NCBI GenBank assembly: GCA_028274465.1
Contig: CM051458.1
Coordinates: forward strand, 74,649,766-74,713,765
Length of the DNA stretch: 64,000 bases
Direction: 5' to 3'
Source: Plantago ovata
Lineage: Eukaryota > Streptophyta > Magnoliopsida > Lamiales > Plantaginaceae
Positions within the stretch are counted from its first letter, which is position 1. Every line of letters begins with the position of its first letter. The notes beneath the pieces are model-generated. The model worked only from the letters and a program-made list of their open reading frames with translations, was not told the origin of the DNA and made no database searches. This document shows positions 45,270-58,332 of the stretch, piece after piece. Position numbers and translations under genes: made by a program.

Positions 45270-47372
45270 TGTAAGAAAATATGGTCAGAGTTACCCCTAG
45301 GGTACGCAGCGGAATTTCAAAAATTTTCTTAACATACAGGTTAATTGATTATGTATATGCCGTATATATTTAAACACGTCAATTAGAAGACTAACCTTAC
45401 TTCCAAAGCAGCTTCCAAGTCTTCGTAATAATCCGGTGTATCTTCTCCTTCGTCGAAGTCGAAGATATCTGCAATACTTTGATTATCTGCAAGACAATAA
45501 AAGTTAGTTTCCAGCTCCTAGAACCTCATCCTTGGTATCCACGGATGAACAGCCTATCGGAAGAATACTAGGGTATTATTTGTGTGACCAAGAAGATGGG
45601 GCGGCGATTCCTCCGGTAGGTGGCGCGCGCGTGTGGCTTATAGAGGAGGGGAGAGCTTTTATTTTCTCTAAGAAAACTGGGTAAAATAATTCTCTAAGAA
45701 TTTGATTCTTCAACTGTGTGAAAATCTATGTCTGAAACTGTGTGTAAAAAGCTCTCTAATAGTCCACTATATATAGTAGTCTATAGAAGCCTAAAGCATA
45801 AGCAATTAGACTTCGTAAAGGAATAAGAATCTAATTCTTATCGCACAAGGAAACCAATATTCCCAATCAAATTAAAACTCAATCATGAAAATCTAACTTA
45901 TCCCTTGGACTTCTAATAGAGGAAGGAGTCGAACTCCTTCCCCTATCTTGCTTGCTTGCGCGCGCGCCTAGTCCTATGGGAGATAGGTGGGTCCCAATTT
46001 TGGACCCACTTATAGTTCTAAGGCAATTCAAACTCCAAGTAGATTTTGCCATGTGCATATGTTAATTCTAAATTAAAATATCCTTTCAAATCAAACCTCC
46101 ATTATATTTTCAAAATATAATCTTTAATTGTATTTACATAAAATACAATTAATTAGCCAATTCAATTAATAATTCCAAATCATTAATTGAGCCACCAAAT
46201 ATTATAATTAATTCTAAATCAATTATAATCCATCAATCACAATTAATTCCAAATTAATTGCGATTCCATCTTCAAGGATATTCTGATAGACTAAATCACC
46301 ACATAGTGTGACCCATAGGGCCTCATCGTATTAAGCAAGTCCTAGACTAGGCAACATGGAATTCCTAGACGGTTCCATTTGCAATATTAATACATGAGGA
46401 CGTTTGAGAGGTTTCTCAAAGATAACCCTTTCGTTGCGAAGTCTGTTGCGCTCAACGCGGCGATGGTAACGTCCCTTCATCTGACTTGCTCGAATGTATC
46501 TAGGATCGATGAAGTGTCTATCCCAATAATACATCCACGGGCGTCTTCAGTGATTTGCATGGTGAATTCAATATCTATTATGACCATCATAATAATATTG
46601 ATACGCTGGCCAGCGGTTTTACCATCAAAACTATGAACGACCATGAGCAGTGCTCTCCTGTGCTACACTTGAGAGATGAATCCTTCACAGAATCACTTAT
46701 CATCCCCATTTGTATGTAGCCATAATCCTGGATTGTGTCTTAGGTCAACTGCTTATTCAGAGCTGACATCGACGGGTCCACCAAGGATATGGGGCAACAA
46801 ATGTGATGATAAAGTCCTGTAAGTACAAAGGACGAATGGCATCACTTCGACAACTTACCGGTTCCCATAGACACTTCGGTGTAGAGTATACATCGATGGG
46901 AGTGTCCGGTGGGTACTTCCATTGTTCGATAAAGCTTCTTCGAACAACTATGCGCAGTTATGGGAACGTTTCTCGATTTTCCAACAATCCGTTCCGTGGC
47001 CGTGGGATCGGCTCACACTTGCTCCAACAAGTATAATCTCCACGCATACTAGTCTTGTCTGGTTCATTCAGACCCCTACATCCGAGATGAACCTCGACTA
47101 GGGAGAGTTTGGGATAGATGATAACTTACATAGCTCCCACTATCTGTGTGATCGGTCATCTATCCGAGGGGACATGTTTAATATCAATACAGACAGTAAT
47201 AAAGATATGACATGCTGCAGCCTGGTGTAATATAAATATGAAAGCGATACTCAATAGTAAAATGCAACAAACATATATTATATTACGTTGACCTGTGTAA
47301 TAGTACATATATGCCCTCTATAAGGGCACCATGCCCTTAGTAAGGACTGTCTCTAGGACATATACACTATCA
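45270..47372 (-). repeat. element C 5' LTR
   Basis: 2103 bases, TGTAAG to ACTATCA on the plus strand, followed by GCAGG, the target duplication. Homologous to 37087-39204 and to the LTR of A. Confidence 0.92.
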
Positions 47373-47377
47373 GCAGG

Positions 47378-50300
47378 GGCTGTAATAATGAAGATTTGGA
47401 TCTTGGCCATTAAGATTCATATTAGAAATGAATCCGTATTGTTCCAATGGGGTCGGTGAATATGATAAAATTAATGGAACTAAGTAAGTCAAAAGGCCTT
47501 GATTATTTAGTCGTGAATGAAGATATTGTGAATTGTTATTTAATTAGAGTTAAGTTTAATTCACGCTTTATTTAGATTATGTTTTATAAGGTTGTTGTAG
47601 AATGGCATTGATGAATACTCTTAGTTTGATTTATTACCAATGGCATTTGACTGTACTGTTATTTGCGTTTGATTTAGTTGAGTTTGTCTTGGACAAGCGC
47701 GTACCCAAGATTGTCTTGTGTTTGAATTTGAGTATTTCGAGTTAGACAAGAATACTTATATTAAATACAAGGACAACTAGGTAACATATTCGATTTAGGC
47801 GTGTATGGTACACAAGTAGCTTACAAAACGTGAGAATATGAAGACATTATATAAAATACCTCTTAGAACATGTATGATGAGCATTGACATTGGTCAACCA
47901 CTATTCTAGAGTTTGGCTAAATCAATGGGAGTACAAGTTCTTATGATAGTCAATGCGTATTATCTTTAAATGTTGAAATTTGATTTCTCTTCACAGGTTC
48001 TCATATTGTTTGGAATAAGAAAGTCAATTGAGAATGTTGAAATTCTTAGAGAATAGTGCTTAACATTTCTTCAATTGATTTCCTTTCAAGTCTCTTCATG
48101 TTTTGTATTAATTTCATAGTGAATATTAAATACAATAGAAGTGAGATTGACTAAAGCTGCTTACTACTCATAATCTTTTGCAAGAACATCATCCATGGGT
48201 AAATGGTGCTCATAGTGAGCAGTTCTATTAAACCAATCCGTAAGGGAAGAAAGGTAGAATAAATATACTAAGAGATGCTCTAAGTATATTTCTATTTATC
48301 TCAAAGATGACCATGAAAGTAAGAGTAGATGTCTAACGAATAATACACTATATTGCAATTATAGTAATGCAATAAGAGTATGGGTAGCAAAGTTTAATTC
48401 CTTGAACCTAAAGCAATTATTGCTTAAAGATTGAAGGATATTATTGCGTATTGATAACTGGTTATGTCTATGAAGTAATTTTAGTATTGGATACTATTTA
48501 CATGTGAAATCAATTGTTAGACTATTGATTTCATCTATTAAGAACATAACTTCCATACTTGTTAAGACGTTAGTGGATTTACCTGTTATTTAGTCACACT
48601 AATAGTATAGAGGTAGACGTCTTCAAGAACATGGATCAAAAGTTCTTAACCATAAGACATGAAATTCTCAATATACACGATACGAAGACCAACATAACAA
48701 ACCAATTTCCCAAAATTATGTTATTGTCAACTTGGTTGAACTTGTGAGATAAGAATGACAAGTGTTATGTAAGTTAGACTACTTGACACCATTTGTTTTG
48801 AAACATATGGATTTTAATCTTATCTTATAATTGTTATTCACTGGATCTTTCTAGAAAAAAGGATGAATACCAAATAACAATTTGAGATGACACACATTGC
48901 AAGGCATGTGTGAGCATTCAAATTGGGAAATGTCATAATTCACCATGTGCTTTATATGTTCCTTGGTCTAAACACTTGCGCTTGAGAAGATGCAAGTTCA
49001 TTGCCCTTGAGAAGTACAAAGTCACAATGTTGAATAGAATATAAACATGTTATATGAAGTATTTTATTCTTTGATTGGGGTCAATAGAATAGTAATTACA
49101 ACATGGTTATGGATTGTTATAAAAGGCCACGGGTTCTAATAGAGTGGAATTAATTAAACCTTGTTAGACATGGTTAATCCCATGATGGGTTCCATTGAAA
49201 TGGAAATGCTATGTTCGACATAGATTATCCCATATACTTTGTTACACGTGCAATTGAAGCTCAATATGTACCCTAATTATATCCTTACTAAATCAGTCTT
49301 AGAGACACATCTTAGAGACACATAATATTTATGTTGTAAGATTCTTTATTACATAACTGAATATGGGGTTGCCCCATACATGTATTAAAGTTCTTCATGA
49401 CTAGTAGGATTTTAGAATGTGTTAATTTGTGAAACTTTACCTCTATCATCATAAGGAACAAATTAGATTTTGTTTCTTGACATATGCTATTCTTGTAAGA
49501 CTTGGAGTTTACAAGGAATAAACTAGATAGAAGTACAAAATTTGAAATGGTTTCAAAAGCACAAATTAACTAATGAGGCTGATAACTTGTCACTTAACTA
49601 TGACAAAGATTCAGAGGAAGAGTCAACAGTGCTTGATGTTAGTGGGAGTAAGTTACTTGGTAATGCCCATAAGCTAATGAAAGCATTTGGAGAGTAATCT
49701 TTTTATGAATAAGTTATTCCCATAAGTTGAAACATTGCAACTTAAAGGTTGCACATTCTTCGTAGCAAGGTTAGCATTTGAGTGTTACCTTGATCACTAT
49801 AATTTATTGGGTGTCCCAATATTAGAGTGCCTCATAACATTCAAGATAGTTAAACGAATTCGAACGCAAATGAACAAACTCCTAGGTTAAGTAAATTGTC
49901 GTGACAAATTGAATTGTATGGAATCCTTTAGAAGGATCACGATTATTTACTGCCATACTCGCCGGGATGAGTTTATAACCTATAGCTAACAAAATGATAT
50001 TTGATATCGATTTTGAGAGGTGGCTTAAAGCCATAGGATCTTAAGAGATGGACTAGAGATTACTTAAGTTTATAACTTAAGTAAATTGATATTTTATTAT
50101 TACATAGTAGTAGTTTCTTTCAAGAAAGTATTATATCAACAACGGAGTCTATGCCTACATAGTGTAGGACAATCAAAATTATATAGTTGAGTCTGTGAGA
50201 CATACTATATATTATCTATTGGTTGGATTATAGACCAGTCCTATAAGATTTTACTTGCATGAGCACTAATAATTGCATGATATATTCGATAACAAGCCTA

Positions 50301-51409
50301 TACCACTTTCTGAGGAGAAACTTTATTGTAAAGTGTGTTTGACACAATTAATTAGTGTCGAATTCAAATCATGTATGGATAAGCAAATCAAATAAGACCA
50401 TTGTGGACTTAGGCAGGCCTCTAGGAGTTTGATCATTTACATTTGAAATAAGTAAATTGGTTTAACTTATTTCAAAAGTAGATGAATGATCTATACATCT
50501 TTAGAAGTGTTTGTGAGAAGCTCTTATCTATGTGATTGAAAATGTTTGACACCAACATCATATGAAATAGCTTCCACGTTAACAGTCAAATATTGGTCAT
50601 TCAAGACTTTCATTGTGAAGGGGGCTTGAATGAAAGTTTCTAGGATATTCTCATATTGAAACCTTGTTGATAGGTTCGAGAGAATATTCAAATTCTACAT
50701 GATATTCACTATTTTGAATAAATAATGTGTTGATAAACAATAATAGAATTCTAGGAGAATCTATTATCATTATCACATGGTTATACTGTCAATTTTAGAT
50801 TGTCTTATTGAAGTATGAACTCCGTACATATACACGATGTTGTATAGTGCAACCATTGCCTAAAATGTACAAATGTGATACATCAAACAATCAAGGTGAC
50901 TTAGAATTATCAACGGATTTCATGGACAGTGGGAGCTTATAGCTTAGATATATACTGGATATATGAGTAGTAAGCTTCATTATAAATGTGATGATTGGAC
51001 TTATCGCAATTATATTTTTGTATTCATCTTAGTAATAGTATCATATTAGATTAGATCTAATGATGTATAGATTCAACAACCTATGTCATGTATGATTATG
51101 CTAGAAGGTTCTTAGAAGAACAAGGGTAGTTCCAAGTGTTAGTAATCGAATTGTGAAATTGCGATTATACTAATGCGACTGCATATGCAAAGGAACCAAG
51201 ATCTTATGATACTAGCATGGATCTATTGAGACACTATCATGGTTTGGAAACCACTAATAGATTGCAACATAAACAAATAAAGTAATTTCTCCGTGAGGAC
51301 ACTACGCTGATTCTTTCACAAACCTTGTCTTTGGAGGGACAAGTTAGCCATTCCAGGAATCTAAATGTTGGACACACATTAGTGATTGACTCTAGGCCAA
51401 GTGGGAGAT
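47378..51409 (+). other. element B interior, decayed former coding region
   Basis: Four kilobases with no reading longer than about 60 codons on either strand. Faint DNA-level similarity to Angela coding sequence remains in the right order: a gag-side stretch near 47400, a gag-pre-integrase stretch near 48780, the integrase NRTLLDMV stretch near 49155, and the 3' end before the purine tract. It is AT rich compared with A and C. It is heavily broken and I make no attempt to read it. Confidence 0.7.
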
Positions 51410-53412
51410 TGAAAGTATATATGTCCTAGAGACAACCAACATTAAGGACAACATGTACTTTACCGCATTCAGCTTATTGGTATTTATTTATGTTACATTT
51501 ATTTAAGCATACATAAATACAATTGACATTACATTTACTGAATAGATTATTTGGTTGTTTGAATTATTCTGTAAGATATTCCCAAGGACTAAAGATAATC
51601 ACCAAGTTAGTGGGAGCTTGTGTGTAAGAACTTAAGTCCTAAAATTAGCCACTAGTTGATGGTCATTGAGATATGGGATATCAATGATGCGATAGAGACT
51701 AGCATATGTTACATCAGATCCTTCGAGGATGTTGTAGTTCTCACTGCTGCGAATAGCTTGGTTATTCATGATGGACACATGGACACTTTGGAGAGTGTTG
51801 ACATACCCCTCCGAGAAACCATTTGGTAAATTCTATTTAAGTGTCTATGGGAGTATCGGATTGTAGGGTGATGTAATAGTCCTCAGACTTGAGGTCAATA
51901 CTACATCATATGTGGAATAATATACTTTGACCATGCGCAACGCTTGCACTCTTAAAATAGGGTAGATATGGCATGCGTTGGGTATATTAGGAAGCATATG
52001 GTGTGAGTGATTGGACCAAGATCAGGATTCATTCCTCTGAATAGATTCAAGGAGAGAATACTCTACATATCATATTTAGTGCGATCATTAGTCAGTGGCC
52101 ACTGCAAACATATATGTCAAAATGGTGTTTGGACATAATCATCTAGATCGACTAAGAAGATTGAGAGACAATGGATGAGTTATTGGAATAGACACTAATC
52201 CATATTCTAGACTCATTCGAGTATTCGAGAATGAAAGGACCTTATCATCAAAGTACTCTACATTACAGGCAGTTTGTATCTCCTCAACAAACGTTCCCTT
52301 ACATATTAGTATTGTCTAGTGATGATTGTCTAGGAATGTTCACTGAGCCTTGATTTGATCATTGCATGATATGTGAGGGCCTATGGATCATATACAACTA
52401 GGTGATGATTCTCCCGATTAAGCATTAGGGTTAATTAAATGTCAATTGAATTGATAACATTTGATTTACTATTGTCAATGATATTTCATTTGATGGAAAT
52501 CATTAATTAAGTTAAAATTAGATTTATAACTTAATTCATATATTAAATAAATATCAATTGGATTGGTAAATATTTAATTTAATATTATTGAGAATGATTC
52601 TATTTGATAGTAACAACTAATTAGTTAAGTTGAATTGGATTCAATGGATTAATTTATACTTTAGAAAGTAAATTAATTAAATTAGATTTAATTAATAAAA
52701 GAAGAAAAGAATAATTAGATTAAATTGGATTTAATTAATTAAAAGTTAGAATGTACATTTGAACCAATTTAGAATGAGGTTCAAGTGTTAAAAGCCCAAA
52801 ATAAAAGGATTGCTAGTGATGGGCTTCGAACCCATGACCTCTAGCTTATTAGCTTGCACACACCGACTGGGCCAGGCCCATGTAAATTAACTTATGCGTT
52901 TTACACGCATATATCCAGCACAGGCGGCTGGGTGATTTCAGTCAGAAAATCAGAAAGAATACGTGTGGTACTAGGTTGTTGCTAAGAGCTCTCCTTCTCT
53001 CTAGGGTTTCTACACGGTTGTATTCGTTCTAACTTCTTTCTTTTCTTCTTTGATTAATTCTATTTTATTATGATCTTTGAGATTTCTTTGTTTTGCTTAA
53101 TGTAGATTTTGAATATGGATTTCCTAGCTAACATCCATGGAGAATTCATCAACGGAGAATTGAACTACGTTTGGCTTGATTCTGAGGGTACGTAGGCAGC
53201 TTAGAATTGTTCTAAGTTCAGTCAGATTCTTTAGAAGATCATCATCAATTGTTCTTTGAAGAACAAATTTATGTAATGAAAGCTGGAAGCTGGACAACGG
53301 GTAAGTTATTTATATGGAGCATGTTAAATAATCATTCAATCAACGATCCATGTAGGAAATTTTTTGAATTCCGCTGCATTAACCTTAGAGTAATTTCCTA
53401 TAATTACTAACA
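51410..53412 (+). repeat. element B 3' LTR
   Basis: 2003 bases, TGAAAGTATATATG to ACTAACA, preceded by the purine tract GGCCAAGTGGGAGAT and followed by the duplicated TGGTG. Confidence 0.93.
52819..52874 (-). repeat. tRNA-like relic (Ile-AAT-like) in B 3' LTR
   Basis: On the minus strand TGGCCCAGTCGG fits the pol III A box. After 42 bases comes a B-box match (GGTTCGAAGCC) inside a perfect T-arm, ATGGG/CCCAT with loop TTCGAAG. Between them is the loop CTAATAA, which in plant tRNA-Ile carries anticodon AAT. The acceptor stem does not pair, so this is a relic or a SINE-like promoter, not a working tRNA. Confidence 0.5.
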
Positions 53413-54640
53413 TGGTGACAGGCAGACGACAAAGGGAGGCGTCAGTCAAAGGTTGTCAGGTGAGGGGACAGTAAAAGAGAGTCAACTGTCAGTGGTTCCA
53501 GAGACTCCTCTGGCAAACCAACATCCCTCAAATACAATTCTTTTTGGAGGCGTTGGTAGTGTTCTGGAGAAGGAGCATGTCAATTTAGGTCTTACTCATT
53601 CTGGGCCTTTGGATTTATCTATTGGGCCTATCATAGGGCCGACTGACACTTCAGTGGTGGAAACCTGCTCCATTATGCATGTTGGACCAAACATTGGGCC
53701 AGATGACCCAATTTTGGTGGAAATTTCGCCCAGCTCAACATTAATGGGGCTGAAGCTAATTCTCATTCTCTGATCAACGCTCCACTGCCTAATTCGGTTG
53801 ATGAGGAGGTGAGGCAGACGAATTGGGATCATGATGAAGCGTTGAAAAATGGGGGAGGTTTTATTGGGGAAATTCCTTCAGTTGCATTTCAGAATCCTCA
53901 GCTGGGGGTTTCGCTAGAGACAAGGAGTAAAGAGCAAGGGTTTACAGAAGGTGAAGAGTCTTGTGTTATTTTGATGACACCGATGGGGTTCAAGAACCCT
54001 CGATTACGGCAGATGATGAGACGATCCGGTTTACTCAGGTTGGTTTAGGCGTGATTCGATCCTTGGAGATTGTGCGGTTTCGGGAATTGAGAGCTCCAAT
54101 TACAGAACAAGACGCATCAAATCCTCAGTGAAGAACTGAACCAGACGCTTCAAACGCCTCCTGTAAACTCGTCAGACCCTTTTGGTTTGGAAGAGGTGAT
54201 AGAGAAGATTGATGCAAGAAAGAAATTGGAGGCAGCAATAAAACCTCATGAGGCTGGATTTACTGAAGCTCCAGGTTCCGCTTTTCCAGCTAAATCAATA
54301 CCATCAGGGAGAGATAAGGTCCAAGAGTTTCAAGGTACGGTTAGAAGAATCCCAAAAAGAGCTAATGGTACAACTTCGGTGGATAAAAAGGCAGAATTAA
54401 TAGATGGGGGTATTTTTCGGTCTGATACAGAATCTCAGCGTGCAATGGTTTTTTCTGGAAAGGTCGGCCCAACAGATGCTAGGGAGTCAGTTAAGGTGGC
54501 TTTGGAGATGGGCTTATTGAATGGGTCAGAAAAAGAAAGGCTTTAATAGCTTTCCACTCTTGTGAAGTGAGAGAGAGAGAGAGAGCAACTTGGGAAGAAA
54601 GGTGAAGACCTTTTGGAGAACTCGGTATTGGAAATCACTC
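53413..54640 (+). pseudogene. LINE ORF1 tail, right part
   Basis: The LINE resumes after element B. Readings rich in Ser, Pro, Gly and Glu (repeated IGPxIGP and VGPNIGPDDP phrases) and without a known fold are typical of the variable ORF1 C-terminus in plant L1 elements. No CCHC knuckle was found here. Open pieces lie at 53453-53773, 53809-54048 and 54187-54546, in differing frames, so the copy is decayed. Confidence 0.6.
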
Positions 54641-55891
54641 TTGTGGTAATGTATTTAATTAGGTATAAGTGAGAGGTTTGGGAAGTGCCTTGAAAAACTT
54701 GAGTTGAGAAATCTTTGGGCAAGGAAAAGAGTGATTTATTAGTATTCAAGAAAAAAAAGAGAGAGTTTTTAAGAGGGGGAGTTGATCAACTTTGGGGAAA
54801 TAGCAATGTGGATTGGACTCATATTGGAGCTCTAGGGGCCTCCGGTGGTATACTAAGTATGTGGAACTCGGATGTTTTGTTAAAAGGAGTTTGGGGAGAA
54901 AGCGGTGCTTTGGGAGTGGAAGGTTCTTGGAGAGGTGTACAGGTGGTTATTGTGAACATCTATGCCCCTTGTGATGAAGCTCTTAGAGAAGACCTTTGGA
55001 AGACTTTATTAGAAAGAAAACATTCTAGTAATATCTCCAATTGGTGCGTTTGTGGTGATTTCAACACTACAGAGTCTTGAGGAAAGAAAAGGAAAGTGTC
55101 GGGTGGTGGAAGGAGAAGCTTAGAAGCCTTCAATAGCTTTATTAGCAATATGGAGCTCCTCGACTTACCCTTAAGGCGAAGAAAATTCTTGGTATAGATC
55201 GAATGGAAGTTGTTGTAGTATAGGTTTGACCGTTTTCTCCTTTCGGAGAGTTGGATGGTTCTTGGCCTAACTCTACTCAATTTGGTTGAAAAGGAGACTC
55301 TCGGACCATGTTGCTATCATTCTTAGGGAGGAGAATCGTGATTGGGGACCCAAACCGCTTCATTTTGTCAACGAATGGGCAAGATTGAAGGGCTTCATTC
55401 CTTTGGTTAATTTGGGAAAAGGGGAGGTGTTGGTTGAAGAGCTTTGTTGTCAAAGAGAAGCTTAAACTTGTAAGGCTAGCATTAAAGAGTTGGTAAGGAA
55501 AACTTGGAGATTTGGATGCAAAAATTGAAGAGGTTTAAAGTAACTTAGAGGCGGCGGACTTGAGGTTGAGTCTCTCCCAAACACGTGTACCTTGCGCTTA
55601 TCCGATTGGGGTGGTAGTGCTTTGCGGAACTCGTTTTTGGAAGGAGAAGGACTTTGGAGTTGGAGGCTTGTTGTGAGGAAGGCAGACATCTTGCTATGAT
55701 TTGGAGAGACTTATGGGGGTAAAAGGAAATCTAAGGAGACAACAAGCGAAGCTCATTTGATTAAAGAAGGGGATGCCAACACGAGATTTTCCATAGGGTT
55801 GTGGAGAAAAGAAAAAGAGCAAATTCCCATCGAAGGATTAGAATCAATGATAATTGGGTGGATGGAAGTAAAGAGGTAAAAGAGGCATTCA
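54640..55891 (+). pseudogene. LINE ORF2: endonuclease and start of RT region
   Basis: The best piece is 54715-55080, with endonuclease/exonuclease/phosphatase family motifs: ASGGILSMW, VVIVNIYAPCDEALREDLW and CVCGDFNTTES. In L1-like LINEs this AP-type endonuclease nicks target DNA. Toward 55780-55890 a reading EGDAN-TRF then RRIRINDNWVDGSKEVKEAF matches the linker just before reverse transcriptase. The stretch between is decayed by multiple frame changes. The sequence stops at the N gap, so RT is not visible. This LINE is the oldest layer of the block, since element B inserted into it. Confidence 0.75.
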
Positions 55892-55991
55892 NNNNNNNNN
55901 NNNNNNNNNNNNNNNNNNNNNNNNNNNNNNNNNNNNNNNNNNNNNNNNNNNNNNNNNNNNNNNNNNNNNNNNNNNNNNNNNNNNNNNNNNN
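55892..55991. other. assembly gap, exactly 100 N
   Basis: A scaffold join of unknown size. The LINE and the Athila-like LTR on either side need not be adjacent in the genome. Confidence 0.97.
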
Positions 55992-56665
55992 GTTTGTAAG
56001 ATCGCGATTCTTCGGAGCTGAAACCTTCTTGGTAACATTGTATCTTACAGTTTTTCTACTTATTTTTATATATCTCTCATCATGTTTTCATTCATTCGTG
56101 GTATGATTTCTGTTGATTGCATGACAACTATGAGTAGCTAAACTTATCGTTGGTGATAGTATGTGAATTCTTAGCGAAGGGTTGATAATTATGCTAATGG
56201 CTATATCGACATTATTATACCGTGTTATTGCTTTATTTCTTTGATCTATCGAAATCTCTATCTTCGTATTGTTGATTAATTATTGCACACAATTGGACAA
56301 TTCATTGGTCTTCGACCCATCAAAATCTATATCTTCGTAGTGTTTGATAATTACAACAGGACATTTATTGATCAAAGATCTAATGCAAAACCGAGGAATT
56401 TACGCATGATTATTAACTCGTTATGCTTTGAAGGACCATACTATCACCAATCTCCATTATCTGTTAAGAAAAACCTTTGCTATATCGTTTGCTGTTTTAT
56501 ATTCTAAATTAGATTTGATAAAGCTAGTTATAGTCCTTAGAGATCGACACTCGAGGTCATTCTACTGCTACACTACGGTTTTCGTTGTAGTTGTGAATTG
56601 CCTTTGGCTAAATAACAAATCAATTTGAGATTCGCGTTGGAACACGACATCCAGCGCGTTCATCA
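55992..56665 (+). repeat. element G 5' LTR, partial
   Basis: It is homologous, in reverse orientation, to the D2 LTR (from the GATCGCGATTCTTCGGAG region to CGTTCATCA). The left part, including the palindrome cluster, is hidden by the N gap. Confidence 0.88.
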
Positions 56666-56667
56666 AA

Positions 56668-56684
56668 TTGGCGCCGTTGCCGGG
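56668..56684 (+). other. primer-binding site of G, Asp-tRNA type
   Basis: TTGGCGCCGTTGCCGGG, two bases after the LTR. It corresponds to plant Asp tRNA, the known Athila primer. Confidence 0.85.
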
Positions 56685-56809
56685 ACTATACTCCTTTTTT
56701 CTGTTTAATTTGTTTATATTTTCAGCATTCAATTCCTAATTCTAGTAGATTTAGTTTTCCTTTTTAATCTCTCTCTGATACTGCTTTCCTAGTTTGTTAC
56801 AGATAGTAT

Positions 56810-58332
56810 ATGCCACATACACGATCTAGAGAACACCGCTTGCTGATTCAATTGCTGAGATCGACAGAGTCTACCACCAAAGAAGGCGACTACTTCAAAG
56901 GCGTGAACTAGAGGAAATAGAGGATACCGATTTCTCTGAATCTCTACATAGTCTTTTCAAGGAAATCGACGGAATGGCAGAAGCTAGACCACTGAAAGCA
57001 TGGGTTCAACCCTCCAAGGATCGTATGAGGGGACCGACGATTGTTCTTTCGTCTGCAACTCGAGATCTGGAAATCAAGAACCACGCGTTCCAACAACTTC
57101 CGAGGTTCTATGGCTTATCAAGGGAAGATGTGATGGGGTACTTGCACGATATCGATGATTTCGTCAACCAACTCCTACGACCCGGAGCTGAAATAACAAC
57201 GGATGAGTTGAGGATGAAGGTTTTTGCTATGGGGCTTGGCGACAGAGCCAATTCATGGTTGAGTTCTCTACCAGCAGGCTCGCTAGATACTTGGGAGAAG
57301 GTTTTTTCAGCTTTCATGGAAAAATACTTCCCTCACACCTTGACTACCGCGCTAAAGGCGCAAATCACTGGATTCAAACAGGACTATGATGAGACCATCT
57401 ACACCGCGTTTGAGAGGTTCCAAGATCTCACGAACAAGTGTCCTCACCATGGTTTTGAGCTTTCTGACCTAGTCCAACACTTCTACAATGGACTAACCTT
57501 CGAGAACCAACAAGTGGTGGATTTCCAATGCCGAGGCAATATTTGGGAGGAAACCGCAGAAGCGTCTGGGCAGTTTTCGAAAGGCTTGCTAAGGGTTCGC
57601 AGTTCAAGGACCCAAGGGCAATGGTTAGGAGACGTGGACCTGAAGCTCCACCGACTCAAGAAGCCCCTATGTATAGGGGGAATGGGGATCAATTCGAGTG
57701 CTTTACCAACGAATTGAAGCAAGTCCTCAAGAGCGCCACTGGAACAACTGTTTCAAACGAAGTTTGTCGAATATGCAAGAACTATGGACATGGAGCTCAT
57801 ATGTGTAGATCGGAGCTTGCGTATGATGATGGCAACTGGGCTCAAGGAGGCGAAGAGGAAGCCTTTGCTACGGAGTTTGGTACTCAAGAAGCTAGCTACG
57901 GACAAGATGGTAGGAATCCTCGAGGTGGATTTTGGAGAAGAGGGTTCCGAAACAATCAAGGATATGCACCAGCTAGCCAAACTTATGGCCCTAACCAAGA
58001 CTGTAGTAGGCTTAACTATGGTAATGACCACTGCGAAAACCCCGCTCCGAAAGAGCAACCGAAGTCGAAGTCGGCTCAACTGATGGAGAACTTGCAAAAG
58101 ATGGTTGATCACACCCAAGTTTTCTCAAACGTTATGAAGAAGATTCTGAGAAGACTAGAGCGAGACTTGATAGGTTGGAAGAGAGCACTAGGCTTGCCCA
58201 ACAAAAGATGCAAGAATTGATCGACCGAGGAGCAAGTAGGGAGCAAGGCAAGCTGCCTAGCAACACTGAGAAGTCGATGTCAATTACCTTGATGGGTGAT
58301 CTACCTGTTGAAATCACCATCAAGAAGGTTGC
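56810..58332 (+). pseudogene. element G gag, zinc knuckle and pre-protease region
   Basis: ATG 56810 (MPHTRSR) equals the D2 gag start. The core reads MKVFAMGLGDRANSWLSSL, TAFERFQDLTNKCPHHGF and HFYNGLTFENQQVVDF, then the CCHC knuckle C-R-I-C-K-N-Y-G-H-G-A-H-M-C near 57765-57810. It continues into a Gly/Arg-rich stretch, the coiled coil and the LPVEITIKKVA segment. The catalytic DTG of protease is not reached, because element J starts at 58333. It is the only plus-strand member of the family here. Broken. Confidence 0.82.

Larger units (their letters stand above)
55992..58332 (+). mobile_element. Athila-like element G, 5' part
   Basis: In plus-strand sense it has the LTR end (55992-56665), primer site, gag, zinc knuckle and the beginning of the protease region, then element J. 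It is of the same family as D1 and D2. It is cut by J right after the LPVEITIKKVA region that precedes protease. Whether ORF2 exists further on is outside the window. A few breaks. Confidence 0.85.

Noticed and set aside
57528-58220. Second overlapping reading beside gag of element G taken as a separate gene
   Set aside because: It is the zinc-knuckle side of the same broken gag-protease region.
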